Shown here one piece after another: positions 22,414 to 32,224 of a stretch of DNA of 64,000 bases. Source of the DNA: Mytilisepta virgata (Eukaryota; Mollusca; Bivalvia; Mytilida; Mytilidae); NCBI GenBank assembly GCA_028015205.1, contig CM051511.1, positions 4,030,001 to 4,094,000 on the forward strand. The letters are read 5' to 3'. Under the pieces are notes generated by a model. That model saw only the letters and a list, made by a program, of their open reading frames with translations, made no database searches and was not told the DNA's origin. Made by a program: the position numbers and the translations under genes. Numbering within the stretch: the stretch's first letter is position 1; each line of letters begins with the position of its first letter.

Positions 22414-23531
22414 TTCCTGTTCTTCATCTTAAATTCTAGTGTAAATCAATCACTGCCAGTTCAAGGTGGCGTCTAGTGAACGAAATTCTTCGCGTCATAT
22501 TTATGTTACTGGAGTACACACTACGAGGTCAGCCAACAAATTGTACAGAATATAACAAGCTTAGAATTATATCACGTACTCTCATAGTAAATTGCCCAGC
22601 AGTCTTACAACGAAAGGAGTTTAGATGGTTTATGAAAATAAAAAGAACCTATCTTTCAAGACAAGGTCAAGGTAACTTCATTGCTGGTTCATATTAGATT
22701 CGACTCCTCTTTGTCTTTTGTTTTCAAAGACTGAAATCTTTTTTAGAAAGGAATGTTTTTATACAATATCCTTGACATGATATGAAAAATAAGTTTAGGA
22801 TATGACCCAAAGAAACAACAAACATCATCCAAATTTAAACTTGGGGGAGGGGGTATCGTCACATTTCCAAATATTTAAAAGTGAAAGAATGTGGGATATG
22901 CATGATAATAGACTAGCAAAGTTTGTATATAGCTCAAACAAAATTATCTAAACAAACCTTAAAGTTATACACTCGAATTTTTTTCTTTAAAATGGTAACA
23001 AAGATAATTACTGTTGTAAAAGTTTTCATGAATTGTATTTCAATGAGAAAATATTTATTACCGATATGGCAGCCGTTCCTAAATGTTGTTATTGAAAAAA
23101 TATTCTTCTTTGACTTGAGACCAAAATTTGGTGAAATGGTCTGAACCTTTGACCAATATAGCTACCGTTACTAAAGTTATAAAATGAGCAAAAGATGTTT
23201 AAAAAGTATATTAGAAAGTACACGTGTCAACTGAGAAAAACGTTTTCGTAAAGTGGCATCTTTGTGGTCCCCTTTTACAATTATATTAAAATTTTGTAAA
23301 CATTTAGCTCTCCAAGAAATTTAAACTCTCTCTTCCGAATCGTGTCCAGAGGTTCAGACCTTGGACCGATATGGCGTCCGTTACTAGAAACATTAAACAA
23401 TCAGCAAACAAATATTAAAAAAATTCTTCCTTAAAAATATTGTGGCATTGAGACCAATTGGTGAAAAGGAGGGGGTTTACACGGGGTATGATTTCCAAAT
23501 TGATTTAAAAATTTGCCATTTTTTCCTAAAT
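22414..23531. repeat. Unclassified dispersed repeat, left part of the Ngaro target
   Basis: Bases 22930-23460 match 30490-31700 in order (for example GGCATCTTTGTGGTCCCCTTT and TAAACATTTAGCTCTCC). The end at 23500-23531 (TTGCCATTTTTTCCTAAAT) matches 32210-32224 plus 34092-34100. The open frame at 22476-22697 has no recognisable domain. Confidence 0.6.
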
Positions 23532-23754
23532 TACCAGGCTTCTCAAAAGACTAAGACAATTTACACAATTTATTATGGAGCAAATGCAATATTTACAGGA
23601 AATATACTCATATATATTTATATATACTAAATGAAGATAATATATATATATATGACTTCGAATGTCCGTATAAGCATATATATACGAATTAAATACATGT
23701 AACTGTAATTTGTAATTCACCACATCAGAAATATAAAAGCATAAGCTAGCCGCC
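23532..23754 (-). repeat. Ngaro repeat B2 (3' end)
   Basis: About 223 bp, repeated at 24025-24245 with one base change and one fewer TA in the TA run. It forms the 3' terminus of the element. Confidence 0.9.
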
Positions 23755-23835
23755 TAAAACCATCTACCTATCTAATATTTAATTATAATATAAATAAAAA
23801 TATTAAACACAGCTGTAGGTGGTGGGCGGGAGGGT
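23755..23835 (-). other. 81-bp spacer between A2 and B2
   Basis: Unique sequence between the two repeats, not found in the B1/A2 junction. Some Ngaro elements join A2 directly to B2, so this spacer is a variant or later insertion. Confidence 0.6.
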
Positions 23836-24024
23836 AAAAATCTTCTCAAGAAAAATTTCAAATATGCCGCGAAATTTTTAACAATGAAATATATATGAGT
23901 GTCCTGTATCATAGCAACAAATTAACCAATGAGATGAATGAGATTCGGAAGACCTCGGATGTTTGTTCAAATGTAAATAAGATCCACGTGGTAATTATCA
24001 ATTTTTAAACAAAAATTTAACAAT
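23836..24024 (-). repeat. Ngaro repeat A2
   Basis: 189 bp, apparently identical to 29687-29875. It is joined directly to B1 at 24024/24025, the joint expected from a circular intermediate. Confidence 0.93.
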
Positions 24025-24245
24025 TACCAGGCTTCTCAAAAGACTAAGACAATTTACACAATTTATTATGGAGCAAATGCAATATTTACAGGAAATATAC
24101 TCATATATATTTATATATACTAAATGAAGATAATATATATATATGACTTCGAATGTCCGTATAAGCATATATATACGAATTAAATACATGTAACTGTAAT
24201 TTTTAATTCACCACATCAGAAATATAAAAGCATAAGCTAGCCGCC
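24025..24245 (-). repeat. Ngaro repeat B1
   Basis: Copy of B2 adjoining A2, about 221 bp. Confidence 0.9.
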
Positions 24246-24809
24246 AAGCCAACGGCCACCAAAAATACGAACAGCTGTGTTGAACAAAATAAAAGAAATT
24301 AAATTTTAATAAGCAATTAGCATGCCTGAAATAATAACTATCAAACATGAACTAAATTAAATGAAGCCAACATGGATGAAACAATATCAACCAACCATTG
24401 AAACTTCAGCTCCATACAAGAAGCAGTATCTCATATGTAGAGCTACATACTCTTCAGTGTGAACTGTACCCACTGGAAAGAGTCCCTTACCTGAAAAGGA
24501 AAATTATATATAATTAAAAAAAAAATAAAATAAAATAAATATATATGATATATATATAATATACAACTTATAAGTCTAAAGATAAAAATAACATAAATTA
24601 AATCTGTACATAAAAACATAATCATAAATCAAATATATTGTTGAAACAAAGCTTAGTATGGTAGAAGTAATATTTACCATAAACTAAGGCAAATGACAGT
24701 ATGGAAGAAAAGTAACAATTCATCCATAAACTATCATCTACTCCATTCAAGAAAATGTATCTCAAATGAGAGTAATGTACCACCAGAAAATAACATAATA
24801 ATCATATAA
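24246..24809 (-). other. 3' non-coding part of the Ngaro element
   Basis: About 560 bp, AT-rich, between the recombinase stop and repeat B1. No ORF is supported. Confidence 0.7.
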
Positions 24810-26336
24810 TTAAAAATGTGCTACCCTTCTTTTGAAATATAAACCTAAAACCCTTGTACCTTCATAATTCAAATGCAAACTCCCATCCTTATAAGCAAAC
24901 AATTCAACCAATGGTTTTCCTTCTCTCATGAAATACCTATAAGAATGTATAAAATGAACCTGAAATTTCAAACAGAGATCATTCAAAGCCTTATTAACTC
25001 TTATTATCTTAGCATTAGTTCTATCAAAGTCAACTGGACGAGGAAGAATAGCTGAAAAACCAATTTGATGTGCAGGAAATAACGATTTAGCAACAGAAAT
25101 CATATTACAATAGGCAGATTTAAAATGATCTGCTGACAAATAATTAATATCATTTGTTCCAACATGTATAATCAGATTATGAAATTTAGAAATACTCTCC
25201 CTTAATTTTTCCAACTGGTAGGTTATATCGCCAATATTGGCCCCCCGAAAAGCATACACAACAGCACCGTCCAGTTTCACATACTTCGCAATTGAGTCCG
25301 TAACTATCACAAATTCTACAAAATAATGTATATGTTTCAATAAACTGTCAAAAGCAAGAATTCTAGTACACATATTCTGAGATACCAATAATTTCTGCTC
25401 CAGTGATATTTCTAAATATTTTTTATATGCATCACTGCGCCAATCACCATGCAACTGAATCAATTCTGTTGGAACAGAAGAATCAAAGGCAAAAGTCGCC
25501 CCACCTCTGCGAAAACTATGAGTAGAATAAAACTTCGGATTTATACCTGTCTTTTCAATCAAGTATTTAAATTTACTCTGAAATTCACCATATGTAATAG
25601 GTAAAATATTTCCACCAACAATCTTACAAAATGCTGGATCACTTGAAGTAGCAGGGATATCTTTAATCATACATTTATAAGCATTAAAAGGACATAACAC
25701 ATTACCAGGAATACTACAAATAGGGATCCTTAATTTTCGTTCTCCAAACTGAATGGTCTTAGACCATTTTAAAATGACAACTAAAACATCACAATGTATA
25801 AATATATCACCTCTACATAATTGTTTATTTATATCAAACGTATGCTCACTAACAGGAACCAAATTTGATTTCCTACTCATAATAAAAAAGGCAAAAAGAA
25901 AAAGACACCAAAAAGATTTATCTAATGAACTATCCATATCTAGAAAATTATACATTTGCTTTAAAATCAAAGGAGTTACAGGAAGGGCTCTTTTTGGTAA
26001 ATGTGGATGAAGTCGAGATAATCCCTTCAGAGTCAATTTTAAAGACATAGACTGCAAAAAAGGAAACTCAAAATCATTCATTAAATGCATCAATCTGACT
26101 CCATTTATGTAATTCTTAATAGAATCCACGGATTTAAATGATCTACCAAGAAACTGAGCATATAAACATATAGTCATCAATGAAGTAGGCAAGAATTTAA
26201 AACCAAAATATATACAAAATGTTAAAAAGCTTCTCCACTGCACTTTGATATTCTCAAAAGTTCCATCAGCAAAAGCTGATTTGCACGATTTCCTCTGATC
26301 CTCTTTTAAAATTCTAATCTGGATATCTACAAGAAA
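24810..26336 (-). CDS. Tyrosine recombinase fused to SGNH hydrolase (Ngaro)
   Basis: Open frame of about 508 codons directly after the RNase H stop, in the same frame. No ATG occurs in its first 53 codons. In the 477 residues after the GTG at 26243, the recombinase catalytic set is visible: Arg in MSRKS (about 124), H242-S-F-R245, His in HGDW (265), and Tyr in DAYKKY (273 or 276). This enzyme would integrate a circular DNA copy. From about residue 310 a second domain resembles SGNH/GDSL hydrolases: TDSIAK as a degenerate GDS block, FRGANI, HVGTNDIN (361-367) and DGSLHLN near the end. Such a hydrolase is known from some Ngaro elements; its role is unclear. Expression needs stop readthrough, reinitiation or use of the Met at about codon 54. 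Confidence 0.88.
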   Translation of the reverse strand, partial: FLVDIQIRILKEDQRKSCKSAFADGTFENIKVQWRSFLTFCIYFGFKFLPTSLMTICLYAQFLGRSFKSVDSIKNYINGVRLMHLMNDFEFPFLQSMSLKLTLKGLSRLHPHLPKRALPVTPLILKQMYNFLDMDSSLDKSFWCLFLFAFFIMSRKSNLVPVSEHTFDINKQLCRGDIFIHCDVLVVILKWSKTIQFGERKLRIPICSIPGNVLCPFNAYKCMIKDIPATSSDPAFCKIVGGNILPITYGEFQSKFKYLIEKTGINPKFYSTHSFRRGGATFAFDSSVPTELIQLHGDWRSDAYKKYLEISLEQKLLVSQNMCTRILAFDSLLKHIHYFVEFVIVTDSIAKYVKLDGAVVYAFRGANIGDITYQLEKLRESISKFHNLIIHVGTNDINYLSADHFKSAYCNMISVAKSLFPAHQIGFSAILPRPVDFDRTNAKIIRVNKALNDLCLKFQVHFIHSYRYFMREGKPLVELFAYKDGSLHLNYEGTRVLGLYFKRRVAHF

Positions 26337-27041
26337 TTACCAATCATAAGAAAATTCAAACAAACCAGTGGACACAAATTTCTCATTACAAAAATTGTTT
26401 TTGATAACTGGTAAATCATAAAATGATTTACTATAAGAAAAATCTAAATGCCATCTAGATAATAAATCAGCCGTCCGATTCTCAACACCAGGTAAATGAA
26501 TAGCTTTAATCTCAAAACTAAACCTAGCTGCAAAAAATAAAATTTCCCTTAAACAGCTTTGCATAAATGCGTCTCTAGTAGATCCTGAATTCAAAACAGA
26601 AACAGTACTCTGATTATCGCACTTAATAAGAATTTTCTTTTTACAAAAATGCGAACTCCAAAGTTTAACACAAATCATCACTGCTAACAACTCTAACTGG
26701 TTGATATTTAAATTCAAAGATAAAATAAACAAAGGAAACTGTACATGAAAAAATTCTTTTCTGTCTGAAAACCAACCACCACAACCACCTAAAGTTGCGT
26801 CAGATTCAACAACTTCATCAGGATCAGACCACTCTTCCAAAGACATCATTGAAATACCATTATATATTTTCAAAAATGTACACCACCATAACAGATCCTT
26901 TCTAACAAATAAAGGGATGGGATGTGCCAGCTTATCATCAGGTAAACATCGAAGCCAGGTCAATAATCTAGACACGAAAAGTCTGCCTGGTCTTACACAC
27001 CCTGAAACAAAATGTAACTTCCCTAAAAGGGATTGTAATTC
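26337..27041 (-). pseudogene. RNase H portion of Ngaro pol, cut off from RT by a frameshift
   Basis: Continues the reverse transcriptase in a different frame. The connection VSRLLTWLRCLPD follows smoothly if one base is removed at 27042-27045. The RNase H acidic residues are visible: Asp in ESDATLGG, Glu in NQLELLAV, Asp in KCDNQSTV and Asp in ENRTADLLSRW. It would degrade the RNA strand of the RNA-DNA hybrid. It ends with TAA at 26337-26339, and the recombinase frame follows at once without a frame change. RT and RH are one protein in this family, so I treat this as the second half of a broken ORF. Confidence 0.85.
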
Positions 27042-28335
27042 TTTTAACTGAAGCCACAGATTTATTCATCCAAGATTGAACCAACGACAAAATCTCCTCA
27101 ACTCTTTCAGGTGTAACAGACAAGGTAAGCTCTACAGTATTAAATTCAACACCTAAAAAGGTCATAATAGTAGAAGGAAAACAAGCTTTTTCAATTGATT
27201 CAACAAAACCACAATCTTCTAACATTTTCCCCAATAATATAAACACATTTTCGGCATCTGTACAGTTTTCCGCTCCAGCAAAATCATCCAAATAATTCAG
27301 TAATAAATATCCACATTTTTTCATCATAAAAACTACAGCAGAAGTAACCCTCTGACATATATGAGCTGAAGACCTCAGTCCCATACTTAAAACCCGATCT
27401 ACAAAAACATGATTTTTCCAATGAAAGCCAACTAAATTTACATCACCTGGATCAATAGGGATTTGTCTGTAAGCCCTTTTTAAGTCCCTTTTAAACAAAA
27501 GACAACCTTTTCCTTTGAGTTTAATGAGACCTACCAGATCATCTACAGAAGGATATTTTAAATTCACAGGTTCACCTAAATATACATCTTTTGATATACC
27601 ATTATTAACACAGCATTCAGCCGGAAAGCTTAAATCAAGAATAACCCGTCTTTCACCAGGTGTGCTCTTAGGTACTGAATTTAATGGTGATAAAACTAAA
27701 CAAGAGTTCACAAATGGATTAATTTTAAATGGTCCAATTATAGCATTGTATTCAAGTTCTTGTTTTAAATATTTCATGATAAATTCTGGATAATCCCTAG
27801 CACCACTATGATTTCGAGGTTTCCTAGAATTGAACTGATGACCTTCAAAACCAATAGGAAATCCAAACTCTAATAAATCACAAATAATCTGATCACTATA
27901 TTCTATCAACATAGACCTTATAAATTCAATGTGTAAATTAGAAACCACAGGAATTTTACAACCTAAATAATTTGGTAAACCAGAATCGACAACTATTTTC
28001 TGAATTTCAATAAAATACTCCAACTGTTGATCATTCACTTTTAAATCACAAATCAGACATTTCCTATGTTTATGACAAAAATCTTGAATATGCAAATTCA
28101 TTGAATCCTCTGGCAACACATTAAAATAATTTTCCTTCCTAGGTATTGAAATTCTATAATTATTCTCGAAAATTGGATTGTTCCCCTTTTTAGTATTTAA
28201 TGAAACATCAGTATTATCGCTAGCAGACAAATTATTTCTATTCTCTTTAACCAATAACCACTGAGGATAAAAAATGTCAATGGTCTTATCAAAATCGACA
28301 CCTGTCAGTCCATTTATAGCTCTTTGTATTTCTAG
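26968..28335 (-). pseudogene. Reverse transcriptase portion of Ngaro pol (frameshifted near its end)
   Basis: Open from the codon after the gag UGA. No Met occurs in the first 78 codons of this frame, which favours expression as a Gag-Pol fusion. In the 428 residues counted from 28254, RT motifs are RRVILDLSFP (202-211), FKRDLKRAYRQIP with catalytic Asp257, SMGLRSSAHICQ (290-301) and NYLDDF with YLDD at 321-324. After about residue 405 the translation becomes nonsense. The +1 frame instead reads ELQSLLGKLHFVSGCVRPG, the expected continuation into RNase H. The cause is one extra base in the TTTT run at 27042-27045 (AAAA on the coding strand). A programmed +1 shift is possible but less likely. 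Confidence 0.85.
27042..27045 (-). other. Single-base frameshift site between RT and RNase H
   Basis: The coding strand reads GTT AAA AGA; removal of one A gives GTT AAA GAA TTA, restoring the RT-RNase H reading frame. Most likely a recent inactivating insertion. Confidence 0.7.
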
Positions 28336-28341
28336 TCATGA
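28326..28341 (-). promoter_or_regulatory. Candidate stop-codon readthrough site UGA-CUAG between gag and pol
   Basis: The gag frame ends CAG TCA TGA and continues in the same frame with CTA GAA ATA. UGA followed by CUAG is the established strong readthrough context in animal cells and alphavirus-like genes. 27 open codons link the stop to the first codon (TTG) of the reported RT frame. The reading in frame is direct; use of the signal is inferred. Confidence 0.7.
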
Positions 28342-29685
28342 CTGATGAGAACAAGCTGAAGAACTCTCAGGATGTTTTAATTTCAAATTATCGATTCTTA
28401 AACATGTTGCACAAATATGTTGAACATATCTAGAACGACCTGCAATGTCTAAATTATGACCATCAGCAGAAATTTTACACTTGTTCCTTTGATACAAAGG
28501 ACAATACCATACTTTCTTATCAGCATTTTTTTCTGTAAACTTATTGCTGTAACTACTTTTATTAATTACTTTTTTCCCAATTAACATTCTCACTTCTAGT
28601 AAAGTAGTATCATCTGACCATGAATTTTCCCCTTTTTCAATTAACTTAACCCAGGCAGCATAAAAATTAAGTAAAACTGGCCATTCAAATTCATTGGCAT
28701 AGTAACAAATTTTGTTTAATAAAGCAAGTCTACCTTCTTTTTCAGTTTTACTTATATGACAGTTTCTGATAATCTCTAATTCTCCAGCACAAAATTGACT
28801 CATGCTTAACTGTTTAAATTCTACTGCCTTCCTATTAGTAAATTCATACTTTAACTCTGACTGTGGCCAATTCATTTTAACCTTTACCTTATCATGAGGT
28901 TTATCTCTGATACCTGATTTAATTTTCTTTTTATGCTTGTGACTACGTTTATGCCTACGGCGTGTTTGAGAAATTTCATTATCTGAACTGGACTCACTGT
29001 GAGAATTACTACAGTTACTACTATTAGTTGAAGATATTTCTGAATCTGAACTTGAATCTGAACTATTGAAATTGGCTAGCATTTTTTTCATTTGTTTGTC
29101 TACAGTTTTCTTAACATTAACATCTTTCCTTAATTGTTTGATATCTAACATAAAAATGTCATCACCTTTATCTTTATCTGTCTTGCCTTTTCCTTTATCT
29201 TTACCTTTGTCTGTATCTTTAGACTTCCCCCTCGCAACAGATTGTACCACCTTTTTCATTTTCTCATCCTCCTGTTTCTTGGCTTTTTCCTGCAACCTTT
29301 TCACAGAAGTGATTTCCGCTTCCTCCAATTTCTTTAACTCTGCCATTCTCCTTTCAATTTCTTCTTTCAATTTCATCTTACGACTCTCATTTTTAACGCG
29401 TTTCTGTTTCATCTTTACTTCCTCTAACCTTTTTAAAAGCTCCGCTGTTTCCTCGTCTGTTTCTTCCTCACCTTCCTCTTCATTAATAAATAAATGTATT
29501 CTCTCTTTGAATTCTTCGTATTCCTTGTCATTCATAACATCTTCATCACCACCTCCTGTAGCACCCTGCTCTGTAAGTTTAAACGAAACATCGTCAGAAG
29601 TATTTTCCATTTTACCTTCGTGTAAATCACGATAGTTAACCAAGCCTTTGGCTTTCCTTGGATAAGACGTACGTGGACCACTCAT
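28336..29685 (-). CDS. Gag-like protein of the Ngaro element
   Basis: About 449 residues from the ATG at 29685, which lies one base after the end of repeat A1. The open frame extends 26 codons further up into A1 (to 29763), but that part reads the repeat. The protein is very charged. It starts with an acidic region, followed by a long Lys/Glu-rich coiled coil and a basic KGK/DKGK stretch. A Ser/Asp-rich run and an RRRHKRSHKHKKK basic patch come next. Near the C terminus are spaced Cys and His residues (WYCPLYQRNKC, then H, then HICATC), like the zinc-finger end of DIRS/Ngaro Gag proteins. It would package element RNA. The stop is UGA in readthrough context, directly followed by the pol frame. 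Confidence 0.85.
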   Translation of the reverse strand: MSGPRTSYPRKAKGLVNYRDLHEGKMENTSDDVSFKLTEQGATGGGDEDVMNDKEYEEFKERIHLFINEEEGEEETDEETAELLKRLEEVKMKQKRVKNESRKMKLKEEIERRMAELKKLEEAEITSVKRLQEKAKKQEDEKMKKVVQSVARGKSKDTDKGKDKGKGKTDKDKGDDIFMLDIKQLRKDVNVKKTVDKQMKKMLANFNSSDSSSDSEISSTNSSNCSNSHSESSSDNEISQTRRRHKRSHKHKKKIKSGIRDKPHDKVKVKMNWPQSELKYEFTNRKAVEFKQLSMSQFCAGELEIIRNCHISKTEKEGRLALLNKICYYANEFEWPVLLNFYAAWVKLIEKGENSWSDDTTLLEVRMLIGKKVINKSSYSNKFTEKNADKKVWYCPLYQRNKCKISADGHNLDIAGRSRYVQHICATCLRIDNLKLKHPESSSACSHQS

Positions 29686-29686
29686 C

Positions 29687-29875
29687 AAAAATCTTCTCAA
29701 GAAAAATTTCAAATATGCCGCGAAATTTTTAACAATGAAATATATATGAGTGTCCTGTATCATAGCAACAAATTAACCAATGAGATGAATGAGATTCGGA
29801 AGACCTCGGATGTTTGTTCAAATGTAAATAAGATCCACGTGGTAATTATCAATTTTTAAACAAAAATTTAACAAT
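29687..29875 (-). repeat. Ngaro repeat A1 (5' end)
   Basis: 189 bp, the 5' terminal split repeat, probably with the promoter. The gag ATG follows one base after its inner end. The host sequence CATTAAAAC starts at 29876. Confidence 0.93.
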
Positions 29876-30744
29876 CATTAAAACTTTTGCCCCTTTTTCC
29901 CAATTCTGTAAATTGTTTGCTCAGTTTTGCCGATTCCCTAAATTTTTTGCTCAATTTTCCAAATGCCCTATTTTTGTATGGTTGAATTTTCCCAATTCCC
30001 CCCAAAATCCCTCTTTTTCCCCAATTCCCAAAAGCGTGTCCACTCCCTCCCCCCCCCCCCCCCCCCATTTCGCCATACGGATCTCCATTAAGAGTAGCCA
30101 TCATTACTAAAAATCTTAATATCATCAAAAATGTTGAAATTTTTTCTCTTGTGAGACTATAGAAGCAGTTTAGACCAAACTTTGGTGGAATTGTCTTTTA
30201 GTGGTCCCCATTCAAAAATTCTCCTTTGACAATTCCAACATGGCCGCCATCTATAAAAGTGGAAAAAAAATCAGTTAAATTATATTTAAAAATCTTTTTT
30301 CTTCTGAAACTACTATCAGGGCAATTTTGCGTCTTTGGTGATCTTCTTTCAAAATTGTACTTGGTTGGCCGGACTATCAAACAATAGGCCGAAGTTAACT
30401 AAAATAGAATAATCAGCAAAATAATATTGAAAAATCTTTCTTCTGACACTACTTAGGCAATAGAGACCAAACATTGGTGGAATGGCCCTTAGGTGGACCG
30501 ATATGGCTGCCGTTCCTAAATGTTGTTAAAATCATAAAAAATATATATTGAAAAAATATTTTTCTTTGACTTGAGACCAAAATTTGGTGAAATGGTCTGT
30601 GTGGGTCTGAACCTTGGACCAATATAGCTACCGTTATTAAAGTTATAAAATGAGCAAAAGATTTTTTAAAAGTATATCAGAAAGTACTAGTGTCAACTGA
30701 GAAAAACTTTTTCGTAAAGTGGCATCTTTGTGGTCCCCTTTTAT
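29876..30744. repeat. Dispersed repeat, right part of the Ngaro target
   Basis: Starts CATTAAAACTTTTGCCCC, the same text as at 34101. Then come CCAATTCCC-type pyrimidine text and, from about 30130, diverged repeat units with ACCAAACTTTGGTGGAAT and ATGGCCGCC words of the DINE-core type. Bases 30500-30740 match 23060-23275. Confidence 0.65.
30049..30066. repeat. Homopolymer C tract (18 C)
   Basis: Run of 18 C within the pyrimidine-rich host repeat right of the Ngaro element. Confidence 0.9.
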
Positions 30745-31512
30745 TAGCTCACCTGTCCAAAGGCCATGTGAGCTTTTGCCATCACTTGGCGTCCGTCGTC
30801 CGTAAACTTTCACATATTGATCATCTCCTCTAAAACCAATGGAGCAAATTTAACCAAATTTTGCATGAATGATGTATGGGAGGTCCTTTACTAAGATCGT
30901 CGAAATTTTTCCGATCTGCCAAAAAACATGGCTGCCAGAGCAGGACATATTTTAACATTGGACCCTCTGGGAAAACATGTTAAAGTTCATCTCCTCTGAA
31001 ACTACTTGAGCAAATTTAACCAAACTTTACAGGAATGATGTATGGAAGGTCCTTTACTAAGACAGCCGAAATTTTTCCGATCCGCCAAAAAACATGGCTG
31101 CCAGAGCAGGACATAGTTTAACATTGGACCCTATGGGAAAACATGTTAAAGTTCATCTCCTCTGAAACTACTTGAGCAAATTTAACCAATGAATGATGTA
31201 TGGAAGGTCCTATACTGAGATTTTTGAAATTTTTCCGATCCGCTGTAAAACATTTCTGCCAGCGCAGGTCATAGTTTAACATTGGACCCTATGGGAAAAC
31301 ATATTAAAGTTCATCTCCTCTGAAACTACTTGAGCAAATTTAACCAAACTGTTCTGGAATGATGTATGGAAGGTCCTTTAGAGGGATTGATCATTTCGTT
31401 CGATTGCGACAAACATTATGGCTGACAGCAGGCTCATTATGTTCAAATCTGAGAAAAACATGGCCGCCAGAGGGGAAATACTTTTAACTTTGGACCCTAT
31501 GAGAAAAATATA
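30745..31512 (+). mobile_element. Helentron/DINE-like element inserted in a dispersed repeat
   Basis: Starts AGCTCACCTGTCCAAAGGCC and CTTGGCGTCCGTCGTCCG. It has four units with TTAAAGTTCATCTCCTCTGA and GGTCCTTTACTAAGA. The surrounding text GTGGTCCCCTTTTA and TAAACATTTAGCTCTCC lies nearly contiguous at 23270-23320, giving an empty site. The 3' hairpin is missing, so the right end is uncertain. Confidence 0.65.
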
Positions 31513-32224
31513 TTTCAGTAAACATTTAGCTCTCCGAGAAATTTAAAGTCTCTCTTCCAAATCGTGTCCAGAGGTTCAGGCCTTGGACCGATATTGTGTC
31601 CGTTACTAAAAACATTAAACAATCAGCAAACAAATATTAAAAAAATTCTTCCTTAAAAGTACTGTGGCATTGAGACCAAATGGTGAAAAGGTCTATAGGT
31701 TGTCCCATTTCAAAATTATGGTTCAAATTAACTTTCTTTAAGGGACACCTCATTTGGCTTCTGTTACCACTTGAATAGTATTACCCCAAAAAGTTCCTCA
31801 ATAATTTAAGATTGTGATATCTGGTTAGGCAGAAACAGACGATTCAAATAAACCATCCACACGAAGCAGCTGATTCATTAAACTTTTTCATAATATTGGT
31901 ACATTTCACGAAACTATAAACTTTTTAGATGAGCTTAAAGGTGAAGCATATGTAAGGTTTTCCAGGTAAAACATAAGCCTTTCATTCTCATATCATTAGT
32001 GCTGATTCTAAACAGAATCGGTAAATATCCCAGTTTACTATTTGAAATGCGGTCTAATGTCTGATGGCAAATACTTTTGTTTTCTAAGTTATTATTACGA
32101 CCTTTAAGATGACGAACAGCAATAAATAAGTTATTTACTTGTTTGAGTTAGTTCATATCATGATACATTAAGGGGCGGGGGGTTTAAAAGAGGGTATGAT
32201 TTGACTTAAAAAATTGCCATTTTT
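31513..32224. repeat. Dispersed repeat and unclassified sequence
   Basis: 31513-31720 matches 23305-23470. 32160-32224 (GGGTATGATTT, then TTGCCATTTTT) matches 23480-23520. No gene is supported in the middle part. Confidence 0.55.

Larger units (their letters stand above)
23532..29875 (-). mobile_element. Ngaro-type (DIRS order) tyrosine-recombinase retrotransposon, about 6.3 kb
   Basis: Split direct repeats in the order A1-ORFs-B1-A2-B2 (read on the - strand) define Ngaro/PAT-like elements. A1 is 29687-29875, B1 24025-24245, A2 23836-24024 and B2 23532-23754. Between them, gag, reverse transcriptase, RNase H, tyrosine recombinase and an SGNH hydrolase domain follow in order. The two A copies look identical over 189 bp, and the B copies differ by one substitution and a TA unit, so the insertion is young. 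There is no target duplication, as expected for recombinase integration. The host sequence CCTAAAT/CATTAAAAC is found uninterrupted at 34095-34110. One single-base frameshift in pol suggests this copy is no longer autonomous. Confidence 0.92.

Noticed and set aside
22476..22697. Possible small gene
   Set aside because: No homologue, domain, signal peptide or splice context could be recognised.
29066..29635. Ser/Phe-rich + strand frame opposite gag
   Set aside because: Antisense of the Lys/Glu-rich coiled coil; no independent support.
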